DNA from: JBDKLC01 sp964500215
Lineage (GTDB): Bacteria; Patescibacteriota; Minisyncoccia; Phycocordibacterales; CAIZLB01
DNA: 12,801 nt
Assembly (NCBI GenBank): GCA_964500215.1
Contig: CAZCNA010000017.1
Coordinates: 1 to 12,801, forward strand
Direction of reading: 5' to 3'
Shown piece by piece: positions 5,807 through 12,258 of this stretch. The position numbers and the translations under genes were made by a program. The notes beneath the pieces were generated by a model. The model was not told where the DNA came from. It saw nothing but the letters and a program-made list of their open reading frames with translations, and ran no database searches. Each line of letters begins with the position of its first letter. The first letter of the stretch is position 1.

Positions 5807-6730
5807 TTAATTCTGGATTTTCTCGATGATTCGAAGCTTGGCGCTTCGAGATCGAGGATTCTGCTCCAGTTCCTCATTACAAGGAGTGATCGGCTTTTTG
5901 GCGAGATCTTTTGCCTTACCTTCGGCTACCAGTCTGCGACAAAATCGTTTTGCGATTCTATCCTCGAGACTGTGATACGAGATAATAAGTAAACGTCCAC
6001 CGTTTTTCAAAATATCAAAAGCTTGTGGAAGCGCATCTTCTATAGAGCGCAATTCGTCGTTCACTGCAATGCGTAGGGCCTGAAATGTTTTGGTGGCTGG
6101 ATGAATGCGGCCAAATCGTGCAAAACTTGGTACCGCTTGTTTAACAAGAGCAGCCAGAGCTGAAGTAGTGAGAATCGGCTTTGTTTCTCTCTCCTCGACG
6201 ATAGCTCGGGCAATACGAAGGGCGAATCGTTCCTCGCCGTATCCTTCGATAATAGTTCGAATATTCTCTTCATCCCAGCTGTTGATAATGTCCGCTGCTG
6301 TAAATGCATGATCTTCGGTTGTACCAAATGTCATTGAGAGAGGTTCGTCTTTGAGAAAACTAAACCCTCTTCCCGACTCTTGCAGTTCATATGAACTGAT
6401 ACCGAGGTCAAACAATACTGCTTGCGCCTTATCAAGGCCTGTAGAAGCATACAATTCCTGAAGATGTCTGAAATTTTTTCTAAAAAAGAACAATTGTTCT
6501 TTCTTAAACCCACTTTTCAAAACAGCTTTTGAGGAGAAAATATGCTCACTGGCCCGATCGAGTGCATCTTGATCAAGATCAATTCCCACAACTGATACCT
6601 GACCGTGCATATGTTCAATCACAGCTTGAGTATGGCCACCATCCCCCAGATTGCAATCTACAAAGACGCTCTGTGGCTTAAGGCCTGCCTCACTGATCAC
6701 TTCTTGTAAAAGAACTGGCGTATGTCGCAT
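5807..6730 (-). CDS. rsmH: 16S rRNA (cytosine(1402)-N4)-methyltransferase RsmH
   Basis: RsmH (MraW) uses SAM to methylate N4 of C1402 in the 30S P site. The 307 residues match the usual length. Signature motifs are present in order: TPVLLQEV (4-11), the SAM-binding loop with DCNLGDGGHT (25-34, usually DATFGRGGHS), VVGIDLDQDAL (47-57), FDLGISS (107-113), GRGFSF (120-125), YGEERFALRIARAI (164-177), HPATKTFQALRIAVNDEL (210-227) and the SYHSLEDR motif (251-258). Variant positions are the SAM loop and PLSMTFG at 130-136, where most bacteria have PLDMRMD. The ATG at 6730 gives the expected N-terminus and is 21 bases after the mraZ stop, with no Shine-Dalgarno. It belongs to the mraZ operon. Confidence 0.96.
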   Translation of the reverse strand: MRHTPVLLQEVISEAGLKPQSVFVDCNLGDGGHTQAVIEHMHGQVSVVGIDLDQDALDRASEHIFSSKAVLKSGFKKEQLFFFRKNFRHLQELYASTGLDKAQAVLFDLGISSYELQESGRGFSFLKDEPLSMTFGTTEDHAFTAADIINSWDEENIRTIIEGYGEERFALRIARAIVEERETKPILTTSALAALVKQAVPSFARFGRIHPATKTFQALRIAVNDELRSIEDALPQAFDILKNGGRLLIISYHSLEDRIAKRFCRRLVAEGKAKDLAKKPITPCNEELEQNPRSRSAKLRIIEKIQN

Positions 6731-6751
6731 GATGGGTTTGTATGTGTTGAA

Positions 6752-7186
6752 TTAAATTACACCGATTTCTCCAAGTTTTTCGGCCAACTGATCGGCCTGC
6801 TTGAGAACCTTTGTCTTGTAATCCTTCCACTTACTTTCGTCCCAAATTTCCACTCTACTGTGGACACCTGCGAATACGACTTTCGTTGTGAGAGAAGCAA
6901 ACTCTCGAAGGAACTCTGGCAAGAGAACGCGTCCGATTGAATCTATGTCGAGCTCTACAGCACCTGCGAGCATGATTCGATTGAATCCTCGTGTATCTGC
7001 CTGTCCCATCGATAAACTTCCAAGCTTTTCGGAAATCTTCGCCCACTCTTTGACTGTGTAAAGAAACAAACAATTGTCGAGACCATGAGTCACTACAACT
7101 GTCTTTCCCAATTCCTTTCTAAACTTAGAAGGAAGTGAGAGGCGCTTCTTTTCATCCAGAGTGTGTGTATATTCGCCGATCAGCAT
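6752..7186 (-). CDS. mraZ: Transcriptional regulator MraZ
   Basis: MraZ forms ring-shaped oligomers and binds phased direct repeats in its own promoter to control the division cluster. The 144 residues contain two AbrB-like half motifs: DEKKRLSLPSKFR at 11-23 and DSIGRVLLPEFLR at 82-94. Each has the D..xR...P...R pattern. The first has Lys where Gly is usual (DxKGR), while the second keeps Gly. The start MLIGEYTHTLDEKKR is the standard MraZ N-terminus. It is first in the mraZ-rsmH-ftsL unit and is preceded by a matching box array. The nearest purine-rich stretch, GGGAG, lies 15 bases before the ATG, rather far for a ribosome binding site. Confidence 0.97.
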   Translation of the reverse strand: MLIGEYTHTLDEKKRLSLPSKFRKELGKTVVVTHGLDNCLFLYTVKEWAKISEKLGSLSMGQADTRGFNRIMLAGAVELDIDSIGRVLLPEFLREFASLTTKVVFAGVHSRVEIWDESKWKDYKTKVLKQADQLAEKLGEIGVI

Positions 7187-7232
7187 GTTGGTTCGTAATT
7201 ACTCCCTACCTTACCCTATATTTCTTACTTTT

Positions 7233-7291
7233 ACCACTTCATCCCACTTGATTACATTCTATACCACTCCTCTCCCACCAGCAAACACTTT
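7233..7291 (-). promoter_or_regulatory. MraZ-box array (six phased repeats) upstream of mraZ
   Basis: On the minus strand the core GTG recurs at 7288-7286, 7278-7276, 7267-7265, 7247-7245 and 7237-7235, with a degenerate ATG at 7257-7255. Steps are 10, 11, 10, 10 and 10 bases. The contexts are AAAGTGTTT, TGGTGGGA, GGAGTGGTA, CAAGTGGGA and GAAGTGGTA. This agrees with the established MraZ target of TGGG-type direct repeats at one helical turn, and with the AAAGTG-type boxes reported in Mollicutes. Five good copies are more than the usual three. They span the promoter and the predicted transcription start, consistent with autorepression. Confidence 0.75.
7256..7284 (-). promoter_or_regulatory. 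Candidate mraZ promoter
   Basis: On the minus strand TTGCTG (7284-7279) is followed after 17 bases by TAGAAT (7261-7256), five of six matching the -10 consensus. The predicted start is near 7249, giving a leader of about 63 bases. The whole promoter lies inside the MraZ-box array. Confidence 0.5.
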
Positions 7292-7300
7292 GGTCCCCTT

Positions 7301-7309
7301 TTATCCACA
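7301..7309 (+). promoter_or_regulatory. Perfect DnaA-box match upstream of mraZ
   Basis: TTATCCACA matches the strong E. coli DnaA box exactly. It lies 17 bases upstream of the predicted mraZ -35, beside the MraZ-box array. A single box by itself can occur by chance, so a role in linking replication to division is inference. Confidence 0.4.
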
Positions 7310-7355
7310 TTTCGCAAGCACGTAATAGGTTTAGGTGTTTGTATAGAGACCATAC

Positions 7356-7384
7356 AAAAAACCGCCCGAGTTGGGCGGTTTTTG
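7356..7384 (-). terminator. Intrinsic terminator of lysS
   Basis: Stem CCGCCC (7362-7367) with GGGCGG (7373-7378) has a 5-base loop and is extended by an A/T run. On the minus strand it ends GGGCGG followed by six T (7361-7356). The A run on the other side makes it plausible in both directions, but no plus-strand gene needs it. It ends the greA-lysS unit before mraZ. Confidence 0.9.
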
Positions 7385-7415
7385 GACACATGCGGAGAGT
7401 TTTTTTTGAGTATCT

Positions 7416-7461
7416 CGCTGAATGATTCAGCGTTATGGGGATTATCGCGGGTTGCGATTAT
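7416..7461 (-). repeat. Two hairpins in the lysS 3' region
   Basis: CGCTGAA-TGA-TTCAGCG (7416-7432) is a perfect inverted repeat. ATTATCGC-GGGTT-GCGATTAT (7441-7461) has one mismatch and overlaps the lysS stop codon. Neither has a T run, so they are not terminators themselves. They may protect the mRNA 3' end ahead of the real terminator. Confidence 0.45.
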
Positions 7462-8927
7462 GCGGTTGGTTCGTCTGCGGGCTTCATGAGTGGGAAAAGC
7501 TGCGTTTCTCGAAGCGGTTTGTCTACCAAAAAGGCAAAGAATCGCTCACCAAAACCGAATCCGCAGGTTGGTGGCATGCCATGTTCGAGCATGTCGACGA
7601 ATTCCCATTCTGGCATCATGGCTTCTTCATCTCCAGACTCAATCAATTTTTTCTGAAGTTCAAATCGTTCTCGCTGATCGATCGGATCATTGAGTTCTGA
7701 ATATCCATTTCCCACTTCACTACCAGCAAGGATCGGTTGGAATCGCTGTACGGTTGTTTTGTCGTTTGGATTTGCCTTTGCGAGTGGTGCGACGAGCTTT
7801 GGATGATTTATCAAAAATGCAGGACCTGAAATTCCCTTTCGACAATATTTCCAGAGAGTGTCGGTAAGTCGCTCTCGATTTGCGCCTTCGTATTTTACGC
7901 CGAGTTCATCGAGCTTTGCCTTTATTTCATCATCAGATGCGGTGATGATATCGATACCTGTCTGTTCTTTGATGGCTTCTTTGTAGTCGACTCGTTTCCA
8001 ATCGTCCGCGAGGTCGAATGTATGACCTCGTGTGGTGAATACGGTTGTGCCGAATACTTCTTTGGCAATGGTTCGATACATATCCTGGACCAATGTCATG
8101 CCTTGCTCATAATCTGCATACGCCCAATAAAATTCCATGTTTGTAAATTCCTGAAGATGTTCAGGGCTAGTGCCTTCGTTTCGATAGAGTCGGCCAATCT
8201 CGAATGTTTTTGGAAATCCTGCGGCCATGAGGCGCTTCTGCCACAATTCACCGGCTGAAATACGCAAATACACAGGCATATCATAATCCTTGTGATGTGT
8301 TTTGAATGGGTTGGCTTCGGCGCCTCCTGTTGTCACTTCGAGTGTTGGTGTTTCAACTTCGAGGAATCCCTTTGATTTGAGGAATGATCGTGTGACATCC
8401 CAGAATTTTGATTTCTTTTCAAAGAGTTCGCGAAGTTCTGGATTTGTGAGGATGTCGAGGTATCGCTTTCGATATCGTTCTTCGACATCTTGGAGGCCGT
8501 GCCATTTTTCTGGCAATGGTCGAAGACTCTTTGCGAGCATACGCCAATTCTCTACCTGTACAGTTTGCTGACCGGTTCGTGTGACAAACAATGTTCCTGT
8601 CACTTCGACGAAGTCGCCGATGTCTGTGACTTCACTGAATAATTCGAAGGCGTCTTTTGTGTGCTCCTCGTTTTTGAGAAGTGCTTGAAAATTGCCCGTT
8701 CCATCAAAGAAGTTGAAGAACGTAATCGCACCCTGTGTTCGAAGCGACATGATTCGTCCACCGAGAGTCACTTTTGTGCCTGCGGCACTGAGCGCATCAA
8801 ACTGCGAAATAGCCTCAGAAATCATCCGGTCAATATGAGAGGTCGCAGGATATGGATCGATCCCCTTGTCTTTGAGTTTTTGAAGTTTTTGTAATCGGAC
8901 GTCGCGTAATTCTTCGAGTGATGCCAT
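7458..8927 (-). CDS. lysS: Lysine--tRNA ligase (class II)
   Basis: LysRS charges tRNA-Lys with lysine using ATP. The protein has 489 residues from the ATG at 8927. Residues about 50-135 are the OB-fold anticodon-binding domain (VTLGGRIMSLRTQG at 53-66, FFDGTGNFQ at 73-81). Class II motifs follow: motif 1 KGFLEVETPTL (186-196), motif 2 FEIGRLYRNEGTSPEHLQEF (242-261) and motif 3 around PTCGFGFGERFFAFL (453-467) with the invariant Arg at 462. Motif 3 differs from the usual GxGIDRL form. I chose ATG 8927 because MASLEELRD is the usual start; an in-frame TTG at 8948 would add seven residues, and has AAAGG nine bases upstream. An extended -10 (TGC before TATTAT, 8968-8963) lies upstream of both. 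The gene follows greA and ends at a strong terminator. Confidence 0.95.
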   Translation of the reverse strand: MASLEELRDVRLQKLQKLKDKGIDPYPATSHIDRMISEAISQFDALSAAGTKVTLGGRIMSLRTQGAITFFNFFDGTGNFQALLKNEEHTKDAFELFSEVTDIGDFVEVTGTLFVTRTGQQTVQVENWRMLAKSLRPLPEKWHGLQDVEERYRKRYLDILTNPELRELFEKKSKFWDVTRSFLKSKGFLEVETPTLEVTTGGAEANPFKTHHKDYDMPVYLRISAGELWQKRLMAAGFPKTFEIGRLYRNEGTSPEHLQEFTNMEFYWAYADYEQGMTLVQDMYRTIAKEVFGTTVFTTRGHTFDLADDWKRVDYKEAIKEQTGIDIITASDDEIKAKLDELGVKYEGANRERLTDTLWKYCRKGISGPAFLINHPKLVAPLAKANPNDKTTVQRFQPILAGSEVGNGYSELNDPIDQRERFELQKKLIESGDEEAMMPEWEFVDMLEHGMPPTCGFGFGERFFAFLVDKPLRETQLFPLMKPADEPTA

Positions 8928-8994
8928 AGGTAATAATCGTAAATTCAAATAATGATGCCTTTATAATAGCATATCTCGAACGGACCTTCTCGGG

Positions 8995-9459
8995 TTATTC
9001 GATAGAAACAATAGTGTACTTCATTTCTCCAACAGGAGATTTGAATTTGAATTCGTCGCCTTTCTTCTTGCTGAGCATTGCTTCACCGAGTGGTGATTTG
9101 AATGAGATTTTGCCAGCAGCCATATCGGCTTCTTCGGAACCTACGATAGTGTAAACCTTGGCTGTTTTGTCGCCCACTTTTTTAACGTGAACTGTAGAAC
9201 CAATATCAACAGTATCACTGTGATGAGCCTTCACAATCTGAGCAGATGCGAGGATAGATTCGAGCTGAGAAATACGATCCTCGAGGGCTGCCTGAGATTC
9301 ACGAGCTTCGTGGTATTCAGCGTTTTCTGAGAGGTCTCCGAGAGACTTTGCAAACTCGAGTTCTTCGGCAATTTCCTTTCTTCGGACAGTCTTAAGATGC
9401 TCCAATTCGATTGTAAGCTCCTTGTGTTTTTCTTTTGTAAGATATTCTTTTGCTGGCAT
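8995..9459 (-). CDS. greA: Transcription elongation factor GreA
   Basis: GreA enters the secondary channel of RNA polymerase and stimulates cleavage of backtracked RNA. The 154 residues match the family length. The N-terminal antiparallel coiled coil covers about 8-75, with the acidic tip LGDLSENAEY at 40-49; Asp42 and Glu45 correspond to the catalytic tip residues of E. coli GreA (Asp41, Glu44). The C-terminal FKBP-like domain contains VGSEEADMAAGKIS and SPLGEAMLSKKKGDEF. The ATG at 9459 gives the standard start. A TTGACT-17-TATACT promoter lies just upstream, predicting a leader of only about 8 bases, and no Shine-Dalgarno is seen. lysS follows. Confidence 0.97.
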   Translation of the reverse strand: MPAKEYLTKEKHKELTIELEHLKTVRRKEIAEELEFAKSLGDLSENAEYHEARESQAALEDRISQLESILASAQIVKAHHSDTVDIGSTVHVKKVGDKTAKVYTIVGSEEADMAAGKISFKSPLGEAMLSKKKGDEFKFKSPVGEMKYTIVSIE

Positions 9460-9473
9460 GTTTTTAGAGAAGA

Positions 9474-9502
9474 AGTATATAGATAATATGGTCCAAAGTC
9501 AA
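9474..9502 (-). promoter_or_regulatory. greA(-lysS) promoter
   Basis: On the minus strand TTGACT (9502-9497) is followed after 17 bases by TATACT (9479-9474). Each hexamer matches consensus at five of six positions. The predicted start is near 9467, about 8 bases before the ATG. Confidence 0.75.
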
Positions 9503-9532
9503 CCTCACTTTGCACCCTCTTTGTATGGAATC

Positions 9533-9541
9533 TGTGAATAA
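9533..9541 (-). promoter_or_regulatory. DnaA-box match upstream of greA
   Basis: On the minus strand the sequence is TTATTCACA, which fits the DnaA consensus TTATNCACA exactly. It lies 31 bases upstream of the greA -35, in the gap after mrdA. It is the second such match in the window. Confidence 0.35.
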
Positions 9542-9579
9542 ATATGGCAATCTATCTCACTATTTTCGGGAGGGATATA

Positions 9580-11268
9580 CTATCGGGCAAAATATTCTGG
9601 GGCCTCTATGTTAATCGCATCGAGCACCTGTCGAAAGGTCGGAGAGGCACCATATGTAGTACTAGACGGACCACGTTCCAAAAGCATTACGAACGCATAT
9701 TTTGGCTTGTCATACGGAAAGAATCCAACGACCCATGAATTGATAAATTGATTTCGTGTTCCCACCTGGGCGGTACCTGTTTTTGCAGCGGCTTCGACAT
9801 ACGGTACGTTGATGGCTTGTGCGGTTCCCTCGGTGACGGTCATACGCATTCCCTCCCGAATCACTTGATAATACTGCTGGCTGTCTATAGGGAGCTTTTT
9901 GGCGTTCTGCTGCTTTGTGACGTCGTCTTTGACGATAGTGGGATCCAAGAGCACCCCACCATTTGCAAGGGCTGCAATGGCCCGTAGAGCCTGTACAGGG
10001 GTCACCTGGAAGCCATATTGGCCGATAGCGGTGTTGTAGGTGTCTCCCACGCGCCATATGTCCCCATTGAAGACGTCTTTCTTCCACTCTGGTGTTGGGA
10101 TATTCCCTTTTTGTCCTGAAAAGAAGCTGTTTTCGATAGGTGTTCCAAATCCAAACAATTTTGAGTATTGATCTATTTTTGAAATTCCAAGTCCCGGCTG
10201 TCCGGCAAATCCTCCACCAATTTCATAAAAGTATACGTCTGATGATACAGCAATGGCCCGTCGCATATCTGTCCATCCGTTTACTTTCCAGTCTTTGAAG
10301 ACGCTGTATTCTCCAGGCCGGTATGGGTTCGCGAGCCGCAGTTCACCCGTACTCTCAATTTCTTTTTCGGGAGAAATGATTTTTTCCTGAAGTGCGGCGA
10401 GCGCAAAGATAGGCTTCATGATGGATCCTGGTGAATAGAGACCAGAGGACACGCGATTGAGGAATGGATTATTTTCATTTTTGAGAAATGATCCGATGGC
10501 GTCCACGTTTTTGCCATCTGTCATGATGTTCGAGTCATATTCTGGATATGTGACCGATGCGAGCACTTCTCCAGTCTGCACATCCATGAGCATTCCTGCG
10601 CCGCCTTTGAATCCTGATGTTTCCGAAGTGACTTTGATAGCGTCAGCAAATGCTTTTTGGAGTCGGACATCGACGGAGAGGACAATATTGTCCCCTTTCT
10701 TTGCGGGACGAATCATACTTTCAGAAATTTTGTTGCCGTGTACGTCTGCTTCGTTGATTTTGAGACCATGCTCGCCGCTCAATTGTTGATCAAAGTATTC
10801 TTCGACACCATCGGCCCCTGCGTATTCGGTGTTGTAGTAGAAACCGTATTTGTCTTTCTTTGGATATTTTACATATCCGAGGAGATTGCTGAGACCTGGA
10901 GATGCTTTGTATTCACGGAGTGAATATTCATTCTGCGTTGGATCAACTTTGTCCCACGCGAGGAGTATCCCATTTCGATCGGTGATTGCACCACGCTCCG
11001 AGAAAATCAAACTATGATGCAGCGTGTTGTTTTCTGAAATTGCTTTGTACTTGCTTCCCTCTGCGACTTGAAGCATAGAAATTTTGAACATGAAAATGAG
11101 TGATACGAGTGCAAAAAAGATTCCCGTGACATACATTGTCTTGCGAGAGATAGGTTTTTCGATGCGTCCTTCGAATTGATCTCTATCAAATTGTGGAATA
11201 TTTGATGAATCGAGGAATATTTCGTCAGGAGCAATTTCTGTGTATCTTCGGAGTTTTTTGCGCTGCAT
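9580..11268 (-). CDS. mrdA: PBP2 (MrdA), elongation-specific class B penicillin-binding protein
   Basis: PBP2 is the transpeptidase of the rod/elongasome complex and works with RodA and MreC. From the ATG at 11268 the protein has 562 residues. A cytoplasmic, charged N-terminus (1-43) precedes one membrane anchor (about 44-62, MYVTGIFFALVSLIFMF). The dimerisation domain has ERGAITDRNG at 91-100, EYAGADGVEEYFD at 148-160 and an LSGEHG turn. The transpeptidase domain has SIMK with Ser282 and Lys285, S342-S343-D344 in place of SxN, and KTG at 496-498. SxD in the second motif is typical of PBP2 and separates it from the FtsI copy at 3678. The start is chosen because its ATG overlaps the mreD stop as TAATG; the longer open frame upstream lies within mreD. 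No terminator follows before greA. Confidence 0.93.
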   Translation of the reverse strand: MQRKKLRRYTEIAPDEIFLDSSNIPQFDRDQFEGRIEKPISRKTMYVTGIFFALVSLIFMFKISMLQVAEGSKYKAISENNTLHHSLIFSERGAITDRNGILLAWDKVDPTQNEYSLREYKASPGLSNLLGYVKYPKKDKYGFYYNTEYAGADGVEEYFDQQLSGEHGLKINEADVHGNKISESMIRPAKKGDNIVLSVDVRLQKAFADAIKVTSETSGFKGGAGMLMDVQTGEVLASVTYPEYDSNIMTDGKNVDAIGSFLKNENNPFLNRVSSGLYSPGSIMKPIFALAALQEKIISPEKEIESTGELRLANPYRPGEYSVFKDWKVNGWTDMRRAIAVSSDVYFYEIGGGFAGQPGLGISKIDQYSKLFGFGTPIENSFFSGQKGNIPTPEWKKDVFNGDIWRVGDTYNTAIGQYGFQVTPVQALRAIAALANGGVLLDPTIVKDDVTKQQNAKKLPIDSQQYYQVIREGMRMTVTEGTAQAINVPYVEAAAKTGTAQVGTRNQFINSWVVGFFPYDKPKYAFVMLLERGPSSTTYGASPTFRQVLDAINIEAPEYFAR

Positions 11269-11552
11269 TACTGCAATCTTACCTTCTTTTTGAGGAGCTG
11301 CAAAGCGACAAAAAGAGCCAGTGTCAGCCCCGTAAAAAAGAGTGCCGGATGAATATGATGTCCCTGCCACACGGCATTGCTGCCATAGAGCAAATCAAGC
11401 AAAAAACCCAGAACAATATATTCATAATATGTATATTTCCACAGACCGATTGCACCAATGATGAGTGACACCCACCATGGCAATATGATCAAGGCGATGA
11501 GCGCCCCGATAGTGATGAACAGTCGATTATAATTGTTCTTTGAGTTGGACAT
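11268..11552 (-). CDS. mreD: Short MreD-like membrane protein
   Basis: This 94-residue, strongly hydrophobic protein lies between mreC and mrdA, the usual place for mreD. Hydrophobic segments are at about 11-38 (probably two passes, LFITIGALIALIILPWWVSLIIGAIG), 44-57 (EYIVLGFLLDLLYG) and 70-87. The LLDLLYG stretch resembles the G-x-x-x-D-L-x-x-G signature of MreD. At 94 residues it is much shorter than typical MreD (about 160). I chose ATG 11552 (MSNSKNNY); the open frame goes further up to 11621, but that would overlap mreC by 95 bases. With the chosen start the overlap with mreC is 26 bases. The stop overlaps the mrdA ATG. MreD identity is inferred from position and topology. Confidence 0.65.
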   Translation of the reverse strand: MSNSKNNYNRLFITIGALIALIILPWWVSLIIGAIGLWKYTYYEYIVLGFLLDLLYGSNAVWQGHHIHPALFFTGLTLALFVALQLLKKKVRLQ

Positions 11553-12258
11553 AACGGAGTGATTGGATATTGATAGGGCTCTTGAAATAGATATGTGAAT
11601 AGGTGCCTCCCATATCTGCATCTATTTTCTCAATAGTACCGAGAAGCACGAGGTTTGCAGCCGGCCATACGATAGGATCACCGACATGGACCTCGATATT
11701 TCGTGGGATTTTTATATAAAAGTTTCCTCCCCCACGACCTTCGGCAATTGCCAATGAACTACTGGCTGACATACCGATAAGCACGTCTTCACGCTGATTT
11801 GATGAAGAAAAGAGCGTCACGATAGATGTGCGTTCTTTGACTTCAGTCACGCGACCAATGGCATATTGGAGTTCTGCGTACGCAATCATACCAGGATGAA
11901 CACCTTCGTTCTCTCCCCCTTCGATAACAATCGAATCATATGGACTGCGTGGTGGTCGAATAATAACAGACGCCAAAATCATTGGTTCTGATGTGACTTT
12001 CTTGCCGAGGAGTTCTTTGAGTTGGAGACTTTCTGTTTGAAGTGAATCAATGAGTACCGCATCATCTGTGGCTCTGATTGTTGGTTGCGATGCAAAGAAT
12101 GTTTGCACAAGTGTACTCTGTACCCATCGGAGTGCATGTGTGATTGGTTGTGAAAAAATATAAAACACAACGATGAGCGCGAGTACAAGCACGACAGCTC
12201 TCGCAATATCCGCGTAATTACTCTTTCGTTTTCGACTATCGAGTCGGAGGTAGTTCAT
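11527..12258 (-). CDS. mreC: Cell shape-determining protein MreC
   Basis: MreC links cytoplasmic MreB to the outer-face synthases of the elongasome. The 243 residues include a basic cytoplasmic start (LDSRKRKSNY), one membrane helix at about 19-36 (ARAVVLVLALIVVFYIF), a short coiled coil (about 66-86, VLIDSLQTESLQLKELLGKK) and the beta-rich external domain. The latter contains PPRSPYDSIVIEGGENEGVH at 102-121, and IGRVTEVKERTSIVTLF at 134-150, typical of MreC. The start overlaps the end of mreB by 23 bases and the end overlaps mreD by 26, so translation is probably coupled. No Shine-Dalgarno is seen. Confidence 0.92.
   Translation of the reverse strand: MNYLRLDSRKRKSNYADIARAVVLVLALIVVFYIFSQPITHALRWVQSTLVQTFFASQPTIRATDDAVLIDSLQTESLQLKELLGKKVTSEPMILASVIIRPPRSPYDSIVIEGGENEGVHPGMIAYAELQYAIGRVTEVKERTSIVTLFSSSNQREDVLIGMSASSSLAIAEGRGGGNFYIKIPRNIEVHVGDPIVWPAANLVLLGTIEKIDADMGGTYSHIYFKSPINIQSLRYVQLKEQL

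Noticed and set aside
7190..7291. G-rich tract on the minus strand as a possible G-quadruplex
   Set aside because: Only runs of two or three G occur, and the pattern is better explained by the phased MraZ boxes.
11269..11370. Longer N-terminus for mrdA starting at 11370
   Set aside because: The extra 34 residues lie inside mreD in another frame and look random; ATG 11268 overlaps the mreD stop as TAATG and gives a normal PBP2 start.
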